DNA of 64,000 bases from Unio delphinus. Its lineage: Eukaryota; Mollusca; Bivalvia; Unionida; Unionidae. Shown here piece after piece: positions 49,595 to 61,595 of this stretch. Each line of letters opens with the position of its first letter. Positions within the stretch are counted from its first letter, which is position 1. Below the pieces are notes generated by a model, which saw only the letters and a program-made list of their open reading frames with translations, did no database searches and was not told the DNA's origin. The stretch lies in assembly GCA_029339505.1 (NCBI GenBank), contig JAQISU010000108.1:18966501-19030500 (forward strand), given 5' to 3'. The position numbers were made by a program, and so were the translations under genes.

Positions 49595-49918
49595 TTTGTT
49601 TGTTTGTTTGATTAGGATTTTTAACGTAACTTTAACAATTTTTTAGTCATATCGCTACGATGTCTGCAGTGAGGCAGTTTATAGTGATGTCTAGCACTGA
49701 GACATCACGCCGCAGACATGTAGCATGATGTCTCACCCAGTCACATTATCCTGACACCAGGCCGACCAGTCCTAACACTAACCTCTTTATGCTGAGCGTC
49801 AAGCGAGGCAGCTGTTAGTACCATTTTTGTAAGTCTTTGGTATGACTCGGCCGGGGATCGAACCGACGACCTCCCGCTTCCGGGGCGGACGCTCTAACCA
49901 CTAGGCCACCGAAGCGGT
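49595..49918 (-). mobile_element. tRNA-derived SINE, copy D, youngest
   Basis: Intact antisense copy inserted in the minisatellite. From its 5' end: GCTTCGGTGGCCTAGTGGTT (A box), CCCGGAAGCGGGAGG stem, GGTTCGATCCCCGG (B box), GAGTCATACC, then the body (GGTCGGCCTGGTGTCAGGAT, ACATCATGCTACATGTCTGC), ending ATCCTAATCAAA(CAAA)3. It is flanked by a perfect 13-base target duplication, GAATAATAGCCCG (49582-49594 and 49919-49931). The body resembles what I remember as the MetaSINE central domain, unverified. No LINE 3' end in this window matches its tail, so its driver is elsewhere. Confidence 0.95.
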
Positions 49919-50089
49919 GAATAATAGCCCGAATAGTTCTTTAAGTTGTATACGTCACTAGAAAAACTAGAGCAGATCAGGTCATTACGCTAGAAAATAT
50001 TGCCCGGACCAGGCCATTATACTATATATACTTGATTAGAAAATATGGACCGGACCAGGCCATTACGCTGTATGAGAAGACATAAAGTA

Positions 50090-50488
50090 AGACAACTGGT
50101 GAAAAATTTAAATGAAATGGCAATCCTTTACACAAATACAAGGTATATACCTAATATAGCAACAGACATATAGCACCAACACAAATACCAAACACAAGGA
50201 AAATAGGTGACCACTAGCCATGGTCAAAACAAATACAAAAGTAGACTACTAGTTGTGGGTAGATCAATTCCCACCTAGTAAGGATCTACAGAAAAAGCAC
50301 TAGGGATACAAAAAATACCCCGTATCAAATATATAACCCCGATGGGGAAAAATTAAATGGGGAGCTAAATGAAAATAAAAAACAACAAACAACATACCTG
50401 GGGGAACACAAACACACATAAAAAACTTTTTACCTTTTTTAATGGGGTGGGGGGGAGCATATGTCTGCCCCCTCCCCCCCCCAAAAAA
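50090..50488. other. Foreign block inside the 41-43-bp array
   Basis: About 400 bases with no similarity to the array units, rich in A and C on the plus strand. It ends in GGGGTGGGGGGGAGCA, a short loop TATGTC, and TGCCCCCTCCCCCCCC (about 50443-50483), an imperfect GC hairpin. Array sequence resumes immediately after. It could be an unclassified insertion; no target duplication can be distinguished from the array's own repeats. Confidence 0.5.
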
Positions 50489-50934
50489 AGAAAATATTGC
50501 CCGGACCAGGCCATTATACTATATATATTTGATTAGGAAAGATAAACTGAACCAGGCCATTACGCTGTATACACGACTAGAAAAGATAGACCGAACCACG
50601 ACATTACGCTGTATGCGTGACAAGAAAAGATAGACTGAACCAGGCCATTACGCTGTATACACGACTAGAAAAATAGCGAAGAGGTTTAATGTGAATCATC
50701 AATAAAAGTGTCGTATTTTTCAATAGTCTTCACCAAGATTATTTACGCTTGATTCACGGCATGGATAATCCCATTGTCCTTAAAATGATACTAAAGAATT
50801 TATGAAAATGTGATTCGATAGAATCACATAAGCCACGTCGGCAATCGCTTAAAGATAATTTATACATAACAATAATTTAGAGACTCGTTGAATAAAATTA
50901 TTCTTAGTATGGAAATGATTTTAAAATGTATTAA

Positions 50935-51560
50935 TCGAATATATGAATGGTATCGATATACACTAATGATTTATAAATGTATTGAAACAAATTATGGATG
51001 ATATCGATACATTCTAATAATGTAGAACAAATGGACACGATTATGAATGGTATCGATACATACTAATGATATCGAAATATATTGACACAATTTATAAATG
51101 GTGTCGATATATACTACTAATATAGAGTTGTATTGACCCAGTTTATAAATGGTATAGATATATACCAATGATTGATAAACGTATTGGCACAATTTATAAA
51201 TGGTGTCGATATATTCTAATGATTGATAAATGTAATGACTTACAGTAGTTTATGAATGGTAACTATATGTGATATTAATTTAAGGACTTATTGGCCCAAT
51301 TTACGAATGCTATCGATATATTATATTTATTTATAAATGTAATGACCCAATATATGACTGGCATCTATATGTCTTACTAAAGTGGAAACGTATACCCAAT
51401 ATATGACTGGCATCTATATGTCTTACTAAAGTGGAAACGTATACCCAATATATGACTGGCATCTATATGTCTTAATAATGTGGACAATTATTGTCCCAAT
51501 GTATGTCTGGCATATATATGTCTTAATAATGTAGAAAGGTCTTAACCATATATATGACTT
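50935..51560. repeat. 49-51-bp minisatellite, about 12 copies
   Basis: Left copies carry TTTATAAATGGTGTCGATAT at 51-base spacing (51091, 51142, 51193). Right copies carry CCCAATATATGACTGGCATC at 49-base spacing (51346, 51395, 51444). Confidence 0.9.
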
Positions 51561-52861
51561 TTAAACGCCAGATTCTTTTGTCTTGAGTGTGTGGCAACCG
51601 TAGTCGTAAGCCATGTAGGTGAAAATTTATTTTTGGGGCAAAATAGCATCGCATGACACACTTGTAATGTAAGATACCGTCCAGACGAATATTTGACGCC
51701 TGCTATCTATACGTAGGATGAATCGAAGAAACGAGATGATCAGTGGGACAAATATATAAAATTTTAAAGTCTAAATCCGGTTTATTACAAGAAAACATGC
51801 TTGGCAATATCTAATAAGTAAGATAATTAATTCATGGATAACGCTTTCTCGACTATGACTTAAGAACCACTTGAATGCCACAACGTATACTTCGGATCCC
51901 ATAGGATGGACTTCAAATCTATCTCTGTCGGCAATGTCAGCATAACTATACCCATCACCTTTTTCTTATTATCTGAAATCCTCTAAGTTATTTTAATACT
52001 ACTGCGACAGCTATGTTTTCCTGATAAATATTTTACCCCGCATTAACCCGGATCACTCCTCGAAATTGTTCGTCTTTAGGCACAGACACTTTCATAGGAA
52101 TACCAATCAACGAAGTTTAATTTCAGAAAGGAGGAAATTAGTTTCAAGTGTGTTGAAAAAATAATCTAAGGAAATGAAAGGTTGCTGCTGTTTGCTGTCA
52201 AAAAGCTTAAAACGTTGAGGAATGTATTAAAACAGATAACCTAACTAATTACATCGCATGGCAAGATGGCATTACTTGTTAATGCTTTCATTCCTTCAAA
52301 ACATCTGCACAAAAGATAAAAGCCGATCCAATTCAAAGTATACATGAGAAGTTATTTCAGTCGTGTGTGAAGCTTTTACCAACAAGATCTTGTTCATTGG
52401 GATAGTCAACCATTACAATGAGATGATATGCAGTAGCAATCATGTACCACACAAACACACGCGCGCGAACAGGCCCGGCCCTAGGATGTGCGTGGCCCAA
52501 GACAACAAGAGATGAGCGTGAGGCCACAAGCAAAAAAGAAAAATTGTATTCCGGAGTCGCTTTGCTAGGGCCGATCATGCGCTCGCAAATAAAATATAGC
52601 AGCGATTGTATTAATAACGAACGAGTCTATTAATTACTAGCAAGACAGGTTAATATTTTAGTCACTGTATTGTGTGTTAATTACTATATGGAGGGGAAAT
52701 CCATTTTAAATTTTAAATTGAGCCATTTTACAAATAAGTCTACAGCGCATATTTGGTTTATTTATTTTTCTTTACTTATGCTTTATCATGCGATTTAAAG
52801 ATAAAGATGCGATGTTTTTTCTAGCAGTGAATTTGTACTGTCTGCTAATGTTTAGATAAGT
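51561..52861. other. Unique sequence with a GC-rich patch
   Basis: 52440-52590 is GC-rich (GCGCGCGAACAGGCCCGGCC and GGGCCGATCATGCGCTCGC) and open on both strands over 60-73 codons. I recognise no protein, and it may be a repeat fragment. The remainder is AT-rich apart from the candidate exon at 51891-51972. Confidence 0.35.
51891..51972 (-). CDS. Candidate small exon
   Basis: Minus strand: acceptor GAGGATTTCAG, 82 bases open in one frame (KVMGIVMLTLPTEIDLKSIL), donor-like CCGAA|GTATACG. A second frame is open for about 72 codons down to 51760 and reads SYADIADRDRFEVHPMGSEV. The two readings compete, and neither can be joined by phase to a known exon. Confidence 0.2.
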
Positions 52862-53285
52862 ATTTCGTATATTGTATGTGATAACAATGAGATATTTTGA
52901 TCATAGTATGTTATAACAATGACAGATTTTTTTATATTATGTTATAACAATGACAGATTTTGTTTATAGTATGTCATAACAATGAGAGATTTTGTTTATA
53001 GTATGTTATACCAATGAGAGATTTTGTTTTTTTTATGTTTCAACAATGAGATATTTTGTTTATAGTATGTTATAACAATGATATATTTTGTTTATGGTAT
53101 GTTATAACAATGATATATTTTGTTTATAGTATGTTATAACAATGAGATATTTTGTTTATCTTATGTTATAACAATGTTATATTTTGTTTATAGTATGTTA
53201 TAAAAATGATATATATTTTGTTATATTATGTTATAACAATGAGAGATTTTGTATATACTATGTTATAACAATAATATTTTTCTAG
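52862..53285. repeat. 32-bp minisatellite, about 13 copies
   Basis: Unit ATGTTATAACAATGAGATAT plus TTTGTTTATAGT with minor variants. Confidence 0.95.
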
Positions 53286-53292
53286 TCATCTT

Positions 53293-53449
53293 GTCAAATA
53301 TTGAAGACAAATTTGATATTTCATTTTTATTGCATTGGCCCAAGGAGACGTCGGGGATTATATTACTAAAACTGAACGAAACGACTGTCGGAGAGGTCAA
53401 AAGAAAAATTGCCATCTTTAGCGATATTTGTTTATCTACCCAACAATGA
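53293..53449 (+). CDS. Candidate exon or gene fragment, ubiquitin-like?
   Basis: After an acceptor-like TAATATTTTTCTAG the plus strand is open for about 52 codons to a TGA. The peptide reads HWPKETSGIILLKLNETTVG and EVKRKIAIFSDICLSTQQ. TVGEVKRKI-x(8)-I-x(3)-TQQ has the spacing of the TVxxVKxKIxxxxGIPxxQQ stretch of ubiquitin-like domains, but the frame stops just where LIFxG should follow. It may be a pseudogenised fragment or chance. A 65-codon minus ORF overlaps. Confidence 0.25.
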
Positions 53450-53454
53450 ACTAT

Positions 53455-53800
53455 ATTCATAATATGTCATGTATACCTTACATGGCAATCTATTTAGATT
53501 ACACCATGTATGCCATACACAAATATAATCATAATATGCTATGTCTATCCTACATGTAAGTCTATTCGTCTACACTATGTCCACACGAGTAGGAAATCTT
53601 TTCATAATATGCCATGTCTACGGATACATAACATATTCTCATAGTATCAGTAAATATAAATCTACTCATAATAGCATATATCTACCCTACATAGAAATAT
53701 ATGTATGCTACACCATGTCCACCCAACAAACAAATCTGTATTTACTATGCCATGTATAGCCTACATGAAAATCTGTTCACATTATACCATATCAATAGGA
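53455..53800. repeat. Degenerate repeat, about 40-bp unit
   Basis: Recurrent CATAATATGCCATGTCTACC and CTACATGAAAATCTATTC words, diverged and irregularly spaced. Confidence 0.7.
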
Positions 53801-53989
53801 ATTCAATTCATACTACAGTATGATAGTTAACTGATCAATATTTTCAAAAAGGTTGTCGCACGTGACCAGTTTCATAACATGATGTCCGCAATGAGATGAA
53901 AGAACAAATAGGTGGCACTGATGCCTCTCACAATGTATTGAAAGCAGTGGAGTGTAAATTTGAAAACAGTGGAGTATAAATTTACAGAG

Positions 53990-55290
53990 AAATGGGCAAG
54001 AGGACAATAATGATGTATTAAATTCGTTAAAGAGAAATGGGCAAGAGGACAATAATGATGTATTAAATTCGTTAAAGAGAAATGGGCAAGAGGACAATAA
54101 TGATGTATTAAATAAGTTAAAGAGAAATGGTCGAGAGGACAATAATGATGTATTAAATACGTTAAAGAGAAATGGGCAAGAGGACAATAATGATGTATGA
54201 AATTAGTTAAAGAGAAATGGGCAAGAAGACAATAATGATGTATTAAATATGTTAAGGAGAAATGGGCAAGAAGACAATAATGATGTATTAAATAAGTTAA
54301 AGAGAAATGGTCGAGAGGACAATAATGATGTATTAAATTCGTTAAAGAGAAATGGACAAGAGACATTAATGATGTATTAAATAAGTTAAAGAGAAATGGG
54401 CAAGAGGACAATAATGATGTATTAAATATGTTAAAGAGAAATGGGCAAGAGGACAAATAATGATGTATTAAATAAGTTAAAGAGAAATGGGCAAGAGGAC
54501 AATAATGATGTATTAAATAAGTTAAAGAGAAATGGGCAAGAGGACAATAATGATGTATTAAATATGTTAAAGAGAAATGGGCAAGAGGACAATAATGATG
54601 TATTAAATAAGTTAAAGAGAAATGGGCAAGAGGACAATAATGATGTATGAAATACGTTAAAGAGAAATGGGCAAGAGGACAATAATGATGTATGAAATTA
54701 GTTAAAGAGAAATGGGCAAGAAGACAATAATGATGTATTAAATATGTTAAAGAGAAATGGGCAAGAAGACAATAATGATGTATTAAATTCGTTAAAGAGA
54801 AATGGACAAGAGACATTAATGATGTATTAAATAAGTTAAAGAGAAATGGGCAAGAGGACAATAATGATGTATTAAATATGTTAAAGAGAAATGGGCAAGA
54901 GGACAATAATGATGTATTAAATATGTTAAAGAGAAATAGGCAAGAGGACAAATAATGATGTATTAAACTCGTTAAAGAGAAATGGGCAAGAGGACAATAA
55001 TGATGTATTAAATTCGTTAAAGAGAAATGGGCAAGAGGACAATAATGATGTATGAAATTAGTTAAAGAGAAATGGGCAAGAGGACAATAATGATGTATGA
55101 AATTAGTTAAAGAGAAATGGGCAAGAGGACAATAATGATGTATTAAATTCGTTAAAGAGAAATGGGCAAGAGGACAATAATGATGTATGAAATACGTTAA
55201 AGAGAAATGGGCAAGAGGACAATAATGATGTATGAAATTCGTTAAAGAGAAATGGGCAAGAGGACAATAATGATGTATTAAATAAGTTAA
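53990..55290. repeat. 45-bp minisatellite, about 29 copies
   Basis: Unit GTTAAAGAGAAATGGGCAAG plus AGGACAATAATGATGTATTAAATAA split by small variants. 45 is divisible by three, so long ORFs run through on both strands; the longest (minus 54951-53872, 359 codons) shows a 15-residue HFSLTYLIHHYCPLA period. Variant pairs recur 450-495 bases apart (for example GACAAGAGACATTAATG at 54352 and 54802), showing a larger duplicated block. Confidence 0.97.
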
Positions 55291-55329
55291 AGATCATTTA
55301 CAAAAGAAGACACTACTGATGACCTATAA

Positions 55330-56000
55330 CACTGGCAACACGTGTGGTATCATGGTTATAAAGCTAACAACACGTGTGGTATCATGGTTATAAAGCTAAC
55401 AACACGTGTGGTATCATGGTTATAAAGCTAACAACACGTGTGGTATCATGGTTATAAAGCTAACAATACGTGTGGTATCATGGTTATTAAGCTAACAACA
55501 CGTGTGGTATCATGGTTATAAAGCTAACAACACGTGTGGTATCATGGTTATAAAGCTAACAACACGTGTGGTATCATGGTTATAAAGCTAACAACACGTG
55601 AGGTATCATGATTATAAAACTAGCAACAAGTGAGTATCATATTTATAAAGCTAACAACACGTGAGGTATCATGGTTATAAAGCTAACAACACGTGAAGTA
55701 TCATGGTTATAAAGCTAACAACACGTGTGGTATCATGGTTATAAAGCTAACAACACGTGAAGTATCATGGTTATAAAGCTAACAACACGTGTGGTATGAT
55801 GGTTATAAAGCTAACAACACGTGTGGTATCATGGTTATAAAGCTAACAACACGTGTGGTATCATGGTTATAAAGCTAACAACACGTGTGGTATCATGGTT
55901 ATAAAGCTAACAACACGTGAGGTATCATGATTATAAAACTAGCAACAAGTGAGTATCATATTTATAAAGCTAACAACACGTGAGGTATCTTGATTATAAA
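55330..56000. repeat. 32-bp minisatellite with CACGTG in nearly every unit
   Basis: Unit GCTAACAACACGTGTGGTAT plus CATGGTTATAAA, about 21 copies. All but about two keep the CACGTG palindrome. A two-unit variant block (AAACTAGCAACAAGTGAGTA) occurs at about 55617 and again about 319 bases later. Confidence 0.97.
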
Positions 56001-57114
56001 GCTGCATTCAAAACAGAACATATCCTAGAAACCAGAGTCTAACAGAACATGTACCCTAGAAACACTTACAGTCTAACATAACATATAACAACGGTAAGAT
56101 GAGACTGGTTCAGCCGAGGACTTTTACTAATGCCAAGCCTACGACTGCAATTGTTTAAAATCCGATATGGAATCATACTTGTGCAGAAACGATTGTAACC
56201 TGACAGTTATGCGCCTTCATTCGGCTAATTGATGTTGAATGAAGACAGTTGAACACGATATCACCAATATACAACTCCGTAACAAATGAACTTCAAATCC
56301 AATTAAAACTAATCAAATTATTGCGGTAAAGTGAAGATGAATGAATCCGAACCCCAGGTGATAAAATTCCGCTAAATAATGACCTAAAATAATAATATCC
56401 AGTATCGGTCAATATTCTCTAAATATCAACCTGTATATCAGACTGACTTGAAATCCAATCATAAACAAAGGAGTTGTTCTGCAGAAATGAAATTAATTTC
56501 TTTTTTATCTTCATTATCCCAGAGGTAAGTTTATATCTAACGGAAATAAAAGCCGTTGGTCTCTCAGTCAGGGGTTATAAGTTTGGTAGACGTTTATGAT
56601 GTAGAATGCTGACAATAAAGGGTCTCTTAGTCAGGGATTATTCGTTTGCTAGGCGATTATGATGTAGAATGATGACAATAAAACTCAAAATAGATCTTAT
56701 CAAGTACCATTTTGTTGAGAGAAACATATAAATACTTTAACTCTAATAAACTATGCAGAACGATGGAAATTAAAAATCGCCAAAGTCTCATGAATATATA
56801 GTATTCCGTTATTATGCGAAGAAAAACGTTGGCAGGTCCGGGGCTGTAACTACTCAAAGGGTGATAAAGTAACAATCAACCACAACCAATGTATCATCGT
56901 CAAGCAGAACGCCAAAAGTTGATCAAATCAACTTTTTTTCAGAAAATATTTGTGTGTATCTGAAAATGAAGTCCAATGCTTTTGCTACGTGATTACATAT
57001 AATGTCAACGATTAAACACATGCCAAGTCTCGCCAATATCACACTGTATACTTAACTTGGATGAAATCGAATAACAATTGTGTAATGTATTGTGCCGAAA
57101 CGAGAGAAGGTGTG
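56001..57114. other. Unique sequence with a small duplication
   Basis: CTCTCAGTCAGGGGTTATAA (56561) recurs as CTCTTAGTCAGGGATTATTC (56624), with ATGATGTAGAATG in both, a diverged 63-base duplication. A 72-codon minus ORF (56875-56657) is unrecognised. Confidence 0.4.
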
Positions 57115-59590
57115 TCTGCAAAGAGAGACAGGCAGGATATAAATGTGGCCAAGTCCTTGTGAGGCGCTGACCTGCTAGACAGACAACCGCCTCGTCACCA
57201 AGCTCAACATTCGCATTCGTCCCAAAATCATCCTACACGGAAAGAAGGCTCCTTAACGGCTGAACATCACCAAGCTGAAATGCACCAGTACCAAACGGTC
57301 TCTCGTGGATGCCCTGAAATCCATCCCTCTTGACAATCAGAATGTGGAGACCAACTGGACGACATTCAGAGAGCTGATCTACAGCACAGCTTTGGACCTA
57401 GGACCCTCAACTAGAAGGCACAATACTGGTTTGATGAGAACTGCGACGCGATCAATCAGTTTCTGGATGAGAAACACTGCCTCATTGAAACCTACATCAA
57501 CAACCCCAAGTCCACCTCTAGGAAAGACGCGTACAACATGCGCAGAACTGTACAGCAGAAGCTGCATCAGATGAGAGACATATGGCTGAGCAACAAAGCT
57601 GATGACATCCAGTGCTACGCAGACCAGCATGGCATGAAAGAAGCGTATGGACCTACATCCTTTGGATCATCCTAGGTCTCAGCGCAGACGGGAACACACT
57701 AATTACTGACAAAGAGAAGATTCTTCAACGATTGGCTGAACACTTTGACAGCTTCCTGAATCGCCATTCATCCATCAATGGTGATGCCATCTGTCGTCTC
57801 CCCCATTTACCCGTCAACGAAGCACTGGATGACTCTCCAAATTTGCTGGAGACACAGAAAGCGGTATGTCTGCTCTCCAGTGGCAAAGAGCCTGGTTCAG
57901 ATTCAATGACAGGTAAAGTTTTAAAGGAAGAGAGACCAGCCCTGATAGAAACGCTCACCCAATAATTTTTACTGATGTGGAAGCAAGAGACAATCCCCCA
58001 GGAATTAAAAGACTCATCTACAATCCACCTGTATAAGTTCAAAGGGAACCGCCAGGCCTGCGACAACAACCGGGGTATATCCTTACTCTCAAGTGCAGGA
58101 AAGATACTCGCCAGAATGTTACTGAACCGCCTCACTACGCACCTTGACCAGGGACTACAGCCAGGAAGCCAGTGTGGGTTCAGAAAAGAACGTGGAATCA
58201 TCGACATTGTGTTTGCTGGGAGGCAGCTACAAGAAAATTGTCAAGAGCAAAACACCGACCTTTTCTCCATATACGTCGACCTGACAAAGGCTTTTGATAC
58301 TGTCAGCAGAGAAGGCTTGTGGATTGTAATGGCCAGGTAAGGATGCCCAAGAACATTTATATCCATTGTGAAGTAATTTCTACGATGGCATGTAAGCACA
58401 TTTCCAGGACAATGGAGAGACAGCTGAGCCATTATCAGTAACCAATGACGTCACGCTTGGTTGTGTTCAGGCACTGACACTGTTCTTTCTATTGTCCTCT
58501 GCCGTGCTGACTAATGCTTTCAGAGATGGAAAGGTTGGAGTCGGCATCAGGTACCGTACAGATGGAAAACTATTCAATCACAGTAGGCTTCAATCGAAAA
58601 CCAAGGTCTAGACAGATATCATCAGGGATCTTTTGTTTTCTGATGACTGCGCTGTCAATGCTGGCTCAGCAGCCGACCTGCAATGCAGTGTTGACACGTT
58701 CTCTAGCTCCTGCACAAGCTTTGGTCGCACCATCAGTACCAAGTAGACTTAAGTCTTGCATCAGCCGGTCCCTTGAAAGCCATATGTTGAGCCCAACATC
58801 ACCGTCAACGGCCAAAACCTCAACGTAGTGAACCACTTCATCTACCTTGGCAGCACACGGTCACAGAGCTTCACTACTGACGACGAGGTGATCCTTTGCA
58901 TTTCCAGAGGTAGCCCAACGTTTATCAGATTGTATGCCAACGTCATAAATAGAAGAAGCTTCAGCATCCAGACCAAAGTAAAGGTCTACAGGGCAGCTGT
59001 GCTTCCCACACTACTTTACGCATGCGAAACGTGGACACGGTGTACCAACACCACGCCAGGAAGCTGAACCAGTTTCACACCACAAGTCTCAGGACAATCG
59101 TCAACATCAAGTGGCAGGACAAGGTTGCAGACACTGAGGTACTCGCCCAAGCAGGTCTACGCAGCATCCATACAATCCTGATGCAGTTCCAGCTACGCTG
59201 GGCAGGACATGTTGCGCGCATGCCAGACCACCGGTTGCCTAAGAGACTCTTATATGGGGAGCTACAGCAGGGACAGCGGTCATATGGAGGTCAGAAGAAA
59301 TGCTTCAAAGTCAATCTGAAATATGCATTGAAAACGTTCAACATAAACCCTGATTCGTGGGAGCAAACATCCAGCGATCGAGTCACTCGGTTTTATGTCA
59401 CTATGTAGCGTGTGCGCTTTGATTAGCGTATTTGATCTCGGGGTTGGTTTTTGTTTCCTTTCTACCTTGCTTGTTTCCTTTTTGTTTCCTTGCTCGCTTG
59501 CTTCTTTGTCATGTTTTTTCATGATATTATAACCTTATGCGAACAATAATGGAAACGTATGACAGACAGACAGACATACATACATAGCTT
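57115..59590 (+). mobile_element. RTE-like LINE, 5'-truncated and decayed
   Basis: A different non-LTR element from the CR1/L2 family. It starts inside the endonuclease end (GADLL, then TDNRLVTKLNIRIRP by frameshift at about 57170-57225). A linker follows (57305-57965), then RT: CDNNRGISLLSSAGKILARM, QCGFRKERGIIDIVFAGRQL, YVDLTKAFDTVSREGLW (57975-58340); a degraded catalytic FSDD at about 58637; FIYLGSTRSQSF (58828 onward); and the C-terminal RWAGHVARMPDHRLPKRLLY (59022-59408). Several frameshifts and stops are present. It ends before a (GACA)n(CATA)n run at 59560-59586 that may be the tail. Clade RTE is my reading of the motif set; a search would settle it. Confidence 0.88.
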
Positions 59591-59686
59591 CATTCGTCCT
59601 GACTTCCCACTTAATAAATAAATCATGACGAGTTCTTTAACGTACCAGCATCATATCGTGGATGCAAGTTGTGAGATGGTATCTTA

Positions 59687-59728
<42 letters not shown>
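59687..59728. repeat. (CA)n microsatellite
   Basis: About 20 perfect CA units. Confidence 0.98.
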
Positions 59729-59731
<3 letters not shown>

Positions 59732-59861
59732 AAACTCAGTTCATGTAAAAGATTGAGATAGATCTAATATAGCCAAAAAGAACTTTTTCTCTCCTGGAAA
59801 AATTGTCCTCATCACTATCTTGATTCATTTCCGCCATTAATACGAGTTTTCGTATTAATAT

Positions 59862-60290
59862 AAATACTGACCATTCATATATTGGTCTTAGATATCAATA
59901 GTAAATACTAGTCTTACAGATCAATAGTAAAACATTGTCTTACATATTATATTAAATACTGGTCATAAATATCAATGTCAAATAATTTTCATATCAATAG
60001 TAGACATTGGTCTTACATATCCATAGTAAATAATTGTCTTACATATCCATAGTAAATAATAGTTTTGCATAGTAAATACTGGTTTTACATAGTAAATAAT
60101 TGTATTTCATATCAATAATAAATACTGGTCTTTTATATCAATAATAAATACTGGTCTTTCATATCTAAAGTTAATACTGGTCTTACGTATCAGTAATAAA
60201 TACTGGTCTTTTACATCAATAGTAAATACTGCTCTTTCATATTATAATAAGGTATGGTCTTTCATATCAATATAAAAGATTAAAATATAG
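59862..60290. repeat. 26-bp degenerate minisatellite, about 16 copies
   Basis: Unit TGGTCTTACATATCAATAGT plus AAATAC with frequent small indels. Confidence 0.9.
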
Positions 60291-60315
60291 TATAAACAAT
60301 AACGTAATATGTGCA

Positions 60316-60395
60316 CTAAACGCTTGCCTCTTTCTTTTCATCTTTACATTTGTGTTTCTTTTTCTTTCGTCTGAGTCCTGTGTCAATCTTAGGTT
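60316..60395 (-). CDS. Last coding exon, unknown lysine-rich C-terminus
   Basis: The minus strand has a clean acceptor (TTTTATATATTACAG) followed by 80 bases ending in TAG (60318-60316). Two bases complete a codon split by the intron. With the last base of the exon at 62489-62600 this reads QPKIDTGLRRKKKKHKCKDE and ends KKEASV. The basic tail may be a nuclear or nucleic-acid-binding signal (inference). The exact phase match between the two exons is the main evidence. The protein is not recognised. Confidence 0.68.
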
Positions 60396-60654
60396 CTGTA
60401 ATATATAAAATTATGCAATAAAGTAAACATTTGAAACATAACACAGGATTAGTATAGCTTACTGCTAAATAAATGACAGAGTTCTTAACCATGTTGACGT
60501 AGAAAAATGCAAGGTAATGTATTGTTGACATTAACATAAATTATTTTGTTAAAACTAAGAAAAGATGGATAGGGATACCAAATTTTCGTATGTTCGATGT
60601 ACATGCATTGGAATATCAAGTTCTCATCATTTCAATGCACAGGAAATCAAAATA

Positions 60655-60835
60655 ATAATAATTATAACGAGGACTTTGTATAACGCCTAATCTTTAGAAG
60701 CTCTAAGCCTTTTAGAACATCTAAAACGATATGACTACACAAAAAATACCATGAAATTAGAAAAGATAAAACATGCTGAAAATATTTTAGGTAGGAAACA
60801 TTATTAGGTCTTTAAGTTTGTATTTAAACCTAATT
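60655..60835 (-). mobile_element. CR1/L2-like LINE, copy 4, 3' end only
   Basis: About 180 bases matching the 3' UTR of copies 1-3: an AATAATAATAATT tail, CGCCTAATCTTTAGAAGCTC, then the TATGACTAC and ATTATTAGGTC segments. Severe 5' truncation is typical of LINEs. Confidence 0.92.
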
Positions 60836-60904
60836 TCAATGGGCAACCACAATTTCACCATTTTGATGTACAGGCATTGGGGCACTGAACTGTGATAATT
60901 TCAA

Positions 60905-61595
60905 TTTACAGAAAGTTTTACGAATTGGTAGGATTCCTTTATAACCTACATAACGATTTACAAATTTGTAGGATTCCATTATTAACTACAGAAAGATTTA
61001 CGAATTTGTAGGATTCCATTATAAACTACAGAAAATTTTACGATTTGGTGGGATTCCATTATAAACTACAGAAAGATTTACGAATTGGTAGGATTCCATT
61101 ATAAACTACAGAAAATTTTACGATTTGGTGGGATTCCATTATAAACTACAGAAAGATTTACGAATTGGTAGGATTCCATTATAAACTACATAAAACTTTA
61201 CGATTTGGTGGGATTCCATTATAAACTACAGAAAACGTTACAAATTGGTAGGATTCCATTATAAACTAAAGAAAACTTTACGAATTGGTAGGATTCCATT
61301 ATAAACTACAGAAAGTTTTACGAATTGGTAGGATTCTATTATAACATACATAAAGCTTTACGAATTGGATGGATTCTTTATAAAACACAGAAAGATTCAC
61401 GAATTTGTAGAATTCCATTATAACCTACAGAAAGCTTTACGAACTGGTAGGATTCCATTATAAACTATATAAAACTTTACGAATTGGTAGGATTCCTCTA
61501 CAAACTACTAAAAACTTTACGAATTGATAGGATTCCATTATAACCTACAGAAAGATTTACGAATTGGTAGGATTCCTTTAAAAACTACATGAATT
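60905..61595. repeat. 40-bp minisatellite, about 17 copies
   Basis: Unit GAATTGGTAGGATTCCATTA plus TAAACTACAGAAAGATTTAC. In the middle (61020-61250) GATTTGGTGGG and GAATTGGTAGG units alternate, an 80-base dimer period. Confidence 0.95.

Larger units (their letters stand above)
48560..50670. repeat. 41-43-bp minisatellite, about 35 copies, interrupted
   Basis: Unit built on GACCAGGTCATTATGCTGTA, then TACGTGACTAGAAAATATAG, with variable length. The oldest copies are at the left and nearly identical ones are at 49395-49590. It is interrupted by SINE copy D (49595-49918) and by an unrelated 400-base block (50090-50488). Confidence 0.93.

Noticed and set aside
49850..49918. tRNA gene in the SINE head
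   Set aside because: A and B boxes are present, but the sequence is the 5' part of a repeated SINE and continues into its body. Four copies exist, and no intact acceptor stem is seen.
52357..52633. Opposed ORFs in the GC-rich patch
   Set aside because: Open on both strands with no domain or splice context; high GC alone reduces stop frequency.
53872..54951. 359-codon minus ORF (15-residue HFSLTYLIHHYCPLA period)
   Set aside because: It is the 45-bp minisatellite read in a frame without stops. The other minus frame and the plus strand are also open in places, and frameshifting units break it.
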